Shown: positions 58,002 to 64,000 of the stretch, one piece after another
How positions within the stretch are numbered: the first letter of the stretch is position 1
Layout: the number at the start of each line of letters is the position of its first letter
Assembly: GCF_000621845.1 (NCBI RefSeq)
Contig: NZ_JHXF01000009.1
Span: forward strand, 124,001 to 188,000
Reading direction: 5' to 3'
DNA length: 64,000 nucleotides
Origin: Ruminococcus flavefaciens MA2007
GTDB lineage: Bacteria > Bacillota > Clostridia > Oscillospirales > Ruminococcaceae
The notes under the pieces: model-generated
Database searches by the model: none
What the model was told of the DNA's origin: nothing
What the model saw: only the letters and a program-made list of their open reading frames with translations
Made by a program: the position numbers and the translations under genes

Positions 58002-59584
58002 TAAGAGTCGGCGGTATCAGGGTATCCCTTGATACAGACTTTTCAAGGCTTGAAGATATATGCGCCAAGAAGCTTAGACTCGAACGAAGCAGGCTTATCA
58101 GCGTAAGCCTTGCAAAGAAGTCAGTGGACGCGAGAAAAAAGAGCGACGTTCACTTCCTTATATCTCTTGATATCGAGGCGAAAGGCGAGGAAAAGCTTCT
58201 TAAAACGCTGAAAAATGCGGTAAAATACAAAAAGCCCGAGTATAGTATCCCAACTGTGAAAAATGCGGCTTATCGTCCTGTTATCGTAGGCTTCGGACCT
58301 GCGGGAATGTTTGCGGCGCTTGTTCTTGCAATGGCAGGAGCAAAGCCCATAGTCCTTGAAAGAGGCTGCGATGTGGACTCCCGTGTAAAGGCAGTTGAGG
58401 AATTTCAGTCAGGCGGAAAGCTTGATACCGAGTGCAATGTGCAGTTCGGCGAGGGCGGAGCAGGTACATTTTCCGACGGCAAGCTTACAACAGGTATAAA
58501 GGACAAGCGCATAGGCTGGATACTGGAACGTCTGGTGGAGTTCGGAGCTCCCGATGAGATACTTTACCTTGCAAAGCCCCATATCGGCACGGACAAGCTT
58601 CGCGGAGCTGTCAAGGCGCTTCGTGAGAAAGTCATATCTTTTGGCGGAGAGGTAATATTCAATGCTAAATTCTGCGGCTTTGAAGCTGAAAACGGTTCGA
58701 TATCCGCAGCTAAATACAAAAAAGGCGGGGAAATCTGCACTATTGACACAAAAAGCGTCATACTTGCTACAGGACACAGTGCAAGGGACGTTTTCGAGCT
58801 TCTCTACAATGAGAAGATAGACCTGTCGCAGAAAAGCTTTTCTGTGGGAGTCCGTGCGGAACATCTGCGAACTGATATCGATAAAGCGATGTACGGCGCT
58901 TTTGCAGGTCATAAGGCGCTGAAAGCAGCTGATTACAAGCTGGCTGTACATCTTCCCAACGGGCGCACTCTCTACACATTCTGTATGTGCCCGGGGGGAT
59001 ATGTTGTGGCGGCTTCTTCCGAGGAGGGCAGGCTTGCTGTCAACGGCATGAGCTGTTTTGCCCGTGACGCGGAGAACTCCAACAGCGCTCTCCTTGTGAA
59101 TGTAGGTCCCGAGGACTATGGCAGCGACCACCCACTGGCTGGTATGTGGTTTCAGCGTGACCTTGAGGAAAAAGCGTTCAGAGCCGGCGGCAGCGATTAT
59201 CATGCACCTGCGGCAGTTCTTCGTGATTTCATGAAGGGACGTGTCAGTGAAAAGCTTGGCAGAGTCAAGCCATCATACCGTCCCGATGTGAAGTTCGCAG
59301 CTCCCGAGGAGTATCTTCCCGATTATGTCTGCGAATCCCTGAGAATGGGAATAACAGAAATGGGAAAGAAGATACAGGGGGTTGACGACGGCGACACGCT
59401 GCTGACAGGAATAGAGAGCAGGAGCAGCTCTCCTGTGCGCATAAACAGGGGAGAGGATATGCAGTCTCTCAGCCTGAAAGGGCTTTATCCCTGCGGCGAG
59501 GGTGCAGGCTATGCAGGCGGAATAGTTTCCGCGGCAGTTGACGGCATGAAATGCGCAGAAGCATTGCTGGAAGCAATAGTTTAG
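57998..59584 (+). CDS. FAD-dependent dehydrogenase (COG2509-like)
   Basis: 528 residues from ATG 57998 (GAGAGGAG upstream). A small N-terminal domain of about 85 residues precedes the FAD-binding motif VIVGFGPAGMFAALVLAMAG (about 90-110), then TECNVQFGEGGAGTFSDGKL, a hallmark of this family, and the C-terminal YPCGEGAGYAGGIVSAAVDG FAD-binding segment. The reaction is not established for the family. It is the last gene of the mscS operon; an inverted-repeat element starts directly at its stop codon. Confidence 0.88.
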   Translation: MIRVGGIRVSLDTDFSRLEDICAKKLRLERSRLISVSLAKKSVDARKKSDVHFLISLDIEAKGEEKLLKTLKNAVKYKKPEYSIPTVKNAAYRPVIVGFGPAGMFAALVLAMAGAKPIVLERGCDVDSRVKAVEEFQSGGKLDTECNVQFGEGGAGTFSDGKLTTGIKDKRIGWILERLVEFGAPDEILYLAKPHIGTDKLRGAVKALREKVISFGGEVIFNAKFCGFEAENGSISAAKYKKGGEICTIDTKSVILATGHSARDVFELLYNEKIDLSQKSFSVGVRAEHLRTDIDKAMYGAFAGHKALKAADYKLAVHLPNGRTLYTFCMCPGGYVVAASSEEGRLAVNGMSCFARDAENSNSALLVNVGPEDYGSDHPLAGMWFQRDLEEKAFRAGGSDYHAPAAVLRDFMKGRVSEKLGRVKPSYRPDVKFAAPEEYLPDYVCESLRMGITEMGKKIQGVDDGDTLLTGIESRSSSPVRINRGEDMQSLSLKGLYPCGEGAGYAGGIVSAAVDGMKCAEALLEAIV

Positions 59585-59585
59585 A

Positions 59586-59675
59586 GTTGAGAGTGAAGAG
59601 TTGAGAGCTAATGTGTTCGCTCATGTTATTTAAATAATATCGACGCAGGCGATACAATAACTCTAAACTCTCAAC
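59586..59675. repeat. Small inverted-repeat element (MITE-like)
   Basis: Arms of 17 bases (59586-59602 and 59659-59675) pair at 15 positions; the left arm contains two GTTGAGAG-type half repeats. The inner 56 bases hold an AT-rich palindrome. It fills the gap between two genes and begins 2 bases after a stop codon. It shows no coding potential. Confidence 0.65.
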
Positions 59676-59726
59676 TAAAAAATATTTTTGTTTGAAAAAT
59701 AATAATAACTGAAACGGAGGCTTAAT

Positions 59727-59990
59727 ATGAAGATCAATGTTATTGGCGGAGAAATGGACAGACGCGAGATCGACGAGTACATAAAGTACGCTTCTCAGAA
59801 GTACGTCGGACGTCAGATCGGTGAAATGGATATCATTATAGACGGCGAATTTGTAGATTTGCAGGTACACTTCAAGGATATGGATTTTCAGAGAGCCTAC
59901 CGCTCGGCTGATTACCTTGTGAACACTCTGGAAAAGCTCAACAACGCAAAGCAGAAGGAGTTTTCCGAAAAAGAACGTCACAAGGTCTAA
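59727..59990 (+). CDS. Small conserved-looking protein, unknown function
   Basis: 87 residues, charged, no signal peptide. It starts MKINVIGGEMDRREIDEYI and has a predicted alpha-beta pattern (MDIIIDGEFVDLQVHF). The RBS GGAGG is 9 bases before the ATG. It lies 10 bases upstream of the rRNA dimethyltransferase gene and is likely cotranscribed with it. I do not recognise the family. Confidence 0.7.
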   Translation: MKINVIGGEMDRREIDEYIKYASQKYVGRQIGEMDIIIDGEFVDLQVHFKDMDFQRAYRSADYLVNTLEKLNNAKQKEFSEKERHKV

Positions 59991-60000
59991 GGAGAAATAA

Positions 60001-60852
60001 ATGAATCTGACTAATATCGGCACAGTCAAGGATATACTTGGGCGTCACGGCTTCAGCTTCTCAAAGGGACTGGGACAGAACTTCATTATCAATCCCGATA
60101 TATGCCCTAAGATAGCTGAAAACGGCAACGCAAAGGAGGGCTTCGGCGTACTTGAAATTGGTACGGGTATCGGAGTCCTTACAGCTGAGCTTGCAAAGCG
60201 TGCGGACAAGGTAACGGCTGTGGAGATCGACTCGCGGCTTCTGCCCATACTGGCAGAGACGCTGGAGGAGTTCGACAACGTAAAGATAATTAATGAGGAC
60301 GTGATGAAGTGCGACCTCCATAAGCTCATAGCTGAGGAGTTCGGCGGACTTCGGGTGGCAGTATGTGCGAATCTGCCCTACTACATCACATCTCCCATTA
60401 TCATGATGTTATTGGAAAATAGACTGCCTATCGAGTCCATAACTGTCATGGTACAGAAAGAAGCCGCACAGCGCCTTTGCGCAAAGGTGGGCACACGCGA
60501 CTCTGGTGCTATAACTGTGGGAGTAAACTACTACGGCACGGTAAAGAAGCTTTTTGACGTATCACGTGGCAGCTTTATGCCTGCACCAAATGTTGATTCG
60601 GCTGTTATCAGGATAGACCTTAACACCGAGCACCGACTTGACGAGGAAAGCGAGCACTTCTTCTTCAAGGTCGTCAAGGCAGGCTTTTCGCAGCGCCGCA
60701 AGACTCTTGCCAATTCACTTTCCTCTGTTATGGGTATACCTAAAGAGAAAGCATATTCAGCTCTGAAAGGTCTCGGACTTCCCGAGGCAGCACGCATCGA
60801 GCAGCTTGACATGGAGCAGCTCATAGCTCTGTCGGCAGAGCTTCAAAAATAA
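60001..60852 (+). CDS. rsmA: 16S rRNA (adenine1518/1519-N6) dimethyltransferase
   Basis: 283 residues, also called KsgA, normal length. It dimethylates two adjacent adenosines in helix 45 of 16S rRNA during small-subunit assembly. Motifs: SKGLGQNFIINPDI at the N-terminus, SAM-binding VLEIGTGIGVLT, VEIDSRL, and the catalytic NLPYYITSPI. The C-terminal helical domain (RRKTLANSL) is intact. It lies 10 bases after the small unknown gene and 26 bases before cbiG. Confidence 0.96.
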   Translation: MNLTNIGTVKDILGRHGFSFSKGLGQNFIINPDICPKIAENGNAKEGFGVLEIGTGIGVLTAELAKRADKVTAVEIDSRLLPILAETLEEFDNVKIINEDVMKCDLHKLIAEEFGGLRVAVCANLPYYITSPIIMMLLENRLPIESITVMVQKEAAQRLCAKVGTRDSGAITVGVNYYGTVKKLFDVSRGSFMPAPNVDSAVIRIDLNTEHRLDEESEHFFFKVVKAGFSQRRKTLANSLSSVMGIPKEKAYSALKGLGLPEAARIEQLDMEQLIALSAELQK

Positions 60853-60878
60853 ACTGTAATCAGAAAGGCTGAAAGAAG

Positions 60879-61847
60879 ATGAATATAGCAGTTTTTTCTG
60901 TCACTGAAAACGGCAGGCAGCTTTCAGTGCGCATTGCCGAGGCTCTCGGTGCAGAGCACAGGGTAAGCCGTTATTGCTTCCACAAGCATACCGATGACAA
61001 TGCAGCTGTTTTCTGGAATATGGGCAGCATGGTTGGACGACTTTTCGAGCGCTCCGACGTATTTATCTTCGTGTGCGCCTGTGGGATAGCTGTCCGTGCG
61101 GCAGCTCCATACCTTGGCACAAAGCCCGATGATCCTGCAATAATAGTCATGGACGACGGCGGCAGATTCGTTATCCCTGTCCTTTCGGGACATATCGGCA
61201 GTGCAAATCATATTGCGGAGATACTTGCCGATTCACTCGGTTCCACTGCTGTTATAACTACGTCCGAGGACGAAGCAGGCGGCTTTTCACTGGAGAGTTT
61301 TGTGGCGGCAAACGACCTCATAATATGTGACGGCAAGGCAGCAAAGGAAATATCGTCAGCCGTACTGCACGATGAGAAAATAGGCTTTTTCAGCAATTAT
61401 AAGCACAGCGGACTGCCCGAGGAGCTCACGGAGTTCGGCGTTTGCAGAACAGGTATCTGCATTGACGCAAATACGGCTGTGAAGCCTTTTGATGTAACCG
61501 TGAATCTTGTGCCTAAGAACGTTGTTCTCGGTATGAGATGTAAAAGCGATACATCAGCCGAAGCTGTCGAAAGCGCAGTGACTTCCGCTCTTGACGGTAT
61601 CGGCATTAAACGTATAAGCTGTATTGCTGCTGTAGGCGAAGTTCCTGAGCTTTGCAGCTTCTGCGAAAAGCTTGGTGTATCGTTTAAGATATATGGATCT
61701 GCTGAGCTTGACGGCGGCGAAGCTGAATGTGAGCAAATTGCTCTGAAAAGCGGCGGAAAGCTTATCATAAAGGAAAAAGAATTTGACGGTATCAGTATTG
61801 CGGTTTCGGAGACTCCCGTATTTCTTGATTTTGAGAGGAAAAGCTGA
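60879..61847 (+). CDS. cbiG: Cobalt-precorrin-5A hydrolase
   Basis: 322 residues. The N-terminal domain (about 1-130: FIFVCACGIAVRAAAPYLG, IIVMDDGGRFVIPVLSGHIGSAN) and the C-terminal domain (about 205-315: LGMRCKSDTSAEAV, IAAVGEVPEL) match CbiG. It opens the ring lactone and releases acetaldehyde from cobalt-precorrin-5A in the anaerobic cobalamin pathway. No other ring-forming cbi gene is in the window, though two CobU-like genes follow. RBS AGAAAGG. The role is clear from family if the rest of the pathway exists elsewhere. Confidence 0.9.
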   Translation: MNIAVFSVTENGRQLSVRIAEALGAEHRVSRYCFHKHTDDNAAVFWNMGSMVGRLFERSDVFIFVCACGIAVRAAAPYLGTKPDDPAIIVMDDGGRFVIPVLSGHIGSANHIAEILADSLGSTAVITTSEDEAGGFSLESFVAANDLIICDGKAAKEISSAVLHDEKIGFFSNYKHSGLPEELTEFGVCRTGICIDANTAVKPFDVTVNLVPKNVVLGMRCKSDTSAEAVESAVTSALDGIGIKRISCIAAVGEVPELCSFCEKLGVSFKIYGSAELDGGEAECEQIALKSGGKLIIKEKEFDGISIAVSETPVFLDFERKS

Positions 61848-61866
61848 GGCTTTTGAAAGGTGTTGA

Positions 61867-62397
61867 GTGAGTATGATAACCCTTGTGACAGGCGGAACAA
61901 AGTGCGGAAAATCAGGCTATGCCGAGAAGCTGATAGACAGGCTCAGCTGTCCTAAATACTATATCGCCACGATAAATCCCGTAGGTGATTACGCACAGGA
62001 GGTCATCGCCAAGCGCATGAAAATGCATACTCAGAAGAAATACGTGACTATAGAATGCCCCCGCGATATCGCCTATGCTGATATCCCTATCGGCAGTGCT
62101 GTTATCGTTGAGGAGATAGGCAGGCTCTGCGCAAATGAAATGTTTGTTGACGGCAGGATACTCCGCACCGTTGATAAGATAGTTTCAGGTCTGGAGCTCA
62201 TAGGCGCAAAGGCTTCGGAGCTTGTCATCGTAGCTAATGACATAAGCAGAGACGGCATAAGCTACTCTCCCGAGCTTATGGAGTACATAAAGGAAATGGG
62301 TGAGATAAGCCGCAGGATAACTGCATTTGCAGATAATGTCATCGAGTGTGTTTACAGTGTTCCCGTAGCCTTGAAGGGCTCTGCACTGCTTGACTGA
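61867..62397 (+). CDS. cobU: CobU-like adenosylcobinamide kinase/guanylyltransferase
   Basis: 176 residues. P-loop GGTKCGKS at the N-terminus, then the segment KRMKMHTQKK, whose His is in the position of the guanylylated His of CobU, and the C-terminal SVPVALKG (AGLPxxxK pattern). CobU phosphorylates cobinamide and adds GMP in nucleotide-loop assembly. The GTG 61867 start has AAAGG 6 bases upstream; ATG 61873 is an alternative. It follows cbiG by 19 bases. The central sequence is divergent from textbook CobU, so specificity should be tested. Confidence 0.8.
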   Translation: MSMITLVTGGTKCGKSGYAEKLIDRLSCPKYYIATINPVGDYAQEVIAKRMKMHTQKKYVTIECPRDIAYADIPIGSAVIVEEIGRLCANEMFVDGRILRTVDKIVSGLELIGAKASELVIVANDISRDGISYSPELMEYIKEMGEISRRITAFADNVIECVYSVPVALKGSALLD

Positions 62398-62439
62398 TAA
62401 ACTGAAAAAACGAAACAATACATCGTGGAGGTATTTGAT

Positions 62440-62832
62440 ATGATAATGGTAACAGGCGGAGCATATCAGGGAAAGCTGGATTTTGTATGCAGACATTTTG
62501 GCCTTGAGAGCTCAGATATCGCAAACGGTTCTACCTGTGATTTTGAAGAAGCGTTCAGCGCTAAGTGCATAAAGAGCTATCACAGATTCATTGCAAGGCT
62601 TATTGCTCACGGCGTTGACTGTGTGCAGTTTACTGAGCGTCTGTGTGCTGAGAACAAGGACGCCATAATCATACTGGACGAGATAGGCTGCGGAATAATC
62701 CCTGTTGAAAAAGCGGAGAGGAAGCGCCGTGAGATAACAGGAAAATGCGGCTGTATCATAGCAAAGAACAGTGACGATGTAATAAGAGTCACCTGCGGTC
62801 TGCCTGTTTATATCAAGGGCGGTAACCAATAA
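62440..62832 (+). CDS. Shortened CobU-like paralogue
   Basis: 130 residues from ATG 62440 (GGAGG upstream). P-loop GGAYQGK and the C-terminal CobU pattern (LDEIGCGIIPVEKAERKRREITG and VTCGLPVYIKG) are present. The central region with the RxxxH guanylylation site is not seen, so it could be kinase-only, regulatory or a partner of the full-length CobU just upstream. In DEIGCGIIP the residues agree better with CobU than in the upstream gene, suggesting that the two may have divided the roles. A terminator follows. Confidence 0.72.
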   Translation: MIMVTGGAYQGKLDFVCRHFGLESSDIANGSTCDFEEAFSAKCIKSYHRFIARLIAHGVDCVQFTERLCAENKDAIIILDEIGCGIIPVEKAERKRREITGKCGCIIAKNSDDVIRVTCGLPVYIKGGNQ

Positions 62833-62843
62833 AATACGGTATT

Positions 62844-62874
62844 AAGCTGTGCAATGCACAGCTTTTTCTTTTTT
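62844..62874 (+). terminator. Terminator of the cobalamin gene cluster
   Basis: Perfect 9-base arms AAGCTGTGC (62844-62852) and GCACAGCTT (62856-62864), loop AAT, followed by a T-rich tract. Confidence 0.85.
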
Positions 62875-62971
62875 ACAGCAAATTATCCCCGAAACTGTGC
62901 TTTTTCGCGGCGAATAATGACAGATAATGCACCTTTCACATGGTATAGTATATTTTTGTGAGGTGACGTAA

Positions 62972-64000
62972 ATGATAAATTTAAAAAAGATAACATCGTG
63001 GAAATATTTAGAAACTGCGGCAGCTTTTTCTGTTTCATTTGTCGTGGGATTCTTCATGTCGGACGCCAAGATAGCTGGAATTGCGTCCTTTGCTGATATT
63101 TCGGCGGCAGGAGCTGTCGGACTTTCTCCATCAGCCGCAGTTTTTACGGGAAGTCTTGTCAGAAGTATACTAAGCGGTTCAGTCGGACATAATATTGTGA
63201 AGCTATCGGCTCTGGCGCTTATCGTGATGATAAAAATGTTCCTTGAGCCGAAAAACGATCCGAAGCTGTGCGGTATCAACACATTTGTAAGCGTTTTTGC
63301 TTCGGGAGCGGCAGTCTCGGCAGTTATAGGCGAGCTGCTTTACAAGCTGCCGTTTTATGCCTTTTACGGAGCAGTAGCAGGCTTTGCGGCATACTCGGCG
63401 GCACTTATGATAATGGGACTGAAACGCCGACGAGTCATCGACCTGTCTGGTATGGGAGGATTATCCTGTACCGTGGTGTATATAATCGTTGTTTCGGCAC
63501 TGTGCGCAGTCAAGCTGCCTGCACTGAATATCGGCGTAATTTTCGGGGCAGCTGTCACTCTCGGGGGAGCTTATTTCTATAAGCAGTCAGGCGGTGTTCT
63601 CTGCGGCACACTGACAGTCTGCGGAGCATTTCTTGCTTCAAGGACTGTGGGAATGGATATAGTTCTTCTGCCTGCCGCAGGATTGCTCACAGGCTTTCTA
63701 CGCAGGCAGAAGCCTCAGAACGCAGCATTGGGATTCACAGCAATAAGCTTTGTCCTGACAGCTCTGACGGGGCTTACAATGAGCAGCTTTGACAATATGC
63801 TGAATATTGTCTGCGGCGCGATTGCTTTTATTCCTCTGGCACAGCATTTTTCGGATAAATGGATAAGGACAGGCGTAGAAGAAACAGCACTTTCGGATAT
63901 TATCGGAACAAGAATGGACTTTCTTTCAAAGACAGTAAAGGAACTTCGCACCGAGTCCGAGCGTATCTCTAAAATGCTGTCTGTAGGCGGCGACAGAAAA
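62972..64000 (+). CDS. spoIIE: Probable stage II sporulation protein E, N-terminal membrane part (cut by window edge)
   Basis: The frame is open from ATG 62972 (GAGGTGA upstream) to the window edge: 343 residues and no stop. About ten hydrophobic helices run from residue 13 to about 300, then a charged helix (RTESERISKML). SpoIIE has a ten-helix membrane domain in front of a PP2C phosphatase that activates sigma-F; the visible part fits its N-terminal domain. The phosphatase lies beyond the edge, so the call rests on topology and weak similarity. sigG at 38945 gives independent support for sporulation genes. Confidence 0.65.
   Translation, partial: MINLKKITSWKYLETAAAFSVSFVVGFFMSDAKIAGIASFADISAAGAVGLSPSAAVFTGSLVRSILSGSVGHNIVKLSALALIVMIKMFLEPKNDPKLCGINTFVSVFASGAAVSAVIGELLYKLPFYAFYGAVAGFAAYSAALMIMGLKRRRVIDLSGMGGLSCTVVYIIVVSALCAVKLPALNIGVIFGAAVTLGGAYFYKQSGGVLCGTLTVCGAFLASRTVGMDIVLLPAAGLLTGFLRRQKPQNAALGFTAISFVLTALTGLTMSSFDNMLNIVCGAIAFIPLAQHFSDKWIRTGVEETALSDIIGTRMDFLSKTVKELRTESERISKMLSVGGDRK

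Overview
The window looks like a chromosome segment from a cellulosome-bearing, Gram-positive Ruminococcus (Clostridia; close to R. flavefaciens, R. champanellensis or R. albus). The reasons are several dockerin-bearing plant-cell-wall enzymes with threonine-rich linkers, a CBM-GH9 cellulase, ECF-type transport, a LytR-CpsA-Psr protein, sortase-like signals, AGGAGG ribosome binding sites, TTGACA/TATAAT promoters, and two sporulation genes (sigG and a probable spoIIE cut by the right edge). No phage, insertion sequence, CRISPR array or rRNA operon was seen.

Layout. 1-3202: an alpha-galactosidase (cut by the left edge), a GPH-type sugar symporter and a TetR regulator form one minus-strand operon, divergent from a GT-B-like protein at 3317, with palindromic operators between. 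4978-10983: a GH11-CBM22-dockerin-SGNH esterase and a CBM13-dockerin-GH43-GH43 arabinoxylan enzyme, with a TfoX-N protein between them. 11305-22000: a MocR-type aminotransferase, a dockerin-bearing transglutaminase, a TPR membrane protein, a solitary PglX-like DNA methyltransferase, a GGDEF/EAL protein, and a GH5 endoglucanase whose dockerin is cut off by an in-frame TGA. 22025-26820: an LCP ligase, a degenerate P-type-ATPase-like protein and an RlmB-type rRNA methylase. 27047-32773: a five-gene operon (MBOAT, DHHW protein, FkbH-like enzyme, acyl carrier protein, metallophosphoesterase) that looks like a surface-polymer acylation system using a carrier-protein-bound hydroxyacid. 33047-34549: NfeD and an SPFH protein. 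34675-38799: an ABC importer with a GH105 hydrolase for rhamnogalacturonan fragments. 38945-40677: sigG and a pyridoxal kinase.

40849-46960 is the most striking region. A cobalamin riboswitch heads five overlapping genes: a sortase-type surface protein with a DUF4430-like fold, a membrane-anchored protein combining alpha/alpha repeats with a DUF4430 domain (the two-domain plan of mammalian intrinsic factor and transcobalamin), and all parts of an ECF transporter (T, fused A-A', S). I infer a corrinoid-capture and uptake system.

47110-64000: tRNA-Arg(CCU), a Nudix hydrolase, a low-complexity membrane protein, a GNAT acetyltransferase, a membrane-anchored CBM4-GH9 cellulase, a guanylate-kinase-like protein, a CapD-like dehydratase without membrane helices, an operon of MscS, a metallophosphoesterase and two flavoproteins, then a small unknown protein, RsmA, CbiG, CobU, a shortened CobU-like paralogue and SpoIIE. 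Cobalamin processing therefore appears twice: uptake at 41-46 kb and biosynthesis or salvage at 61-63 kb. Intergenic spaces carry short palindromic GC-rich repeats (7.7, 11.0 and 49.5 kb) and a separate inverted-repeat element at 59.6 kb.
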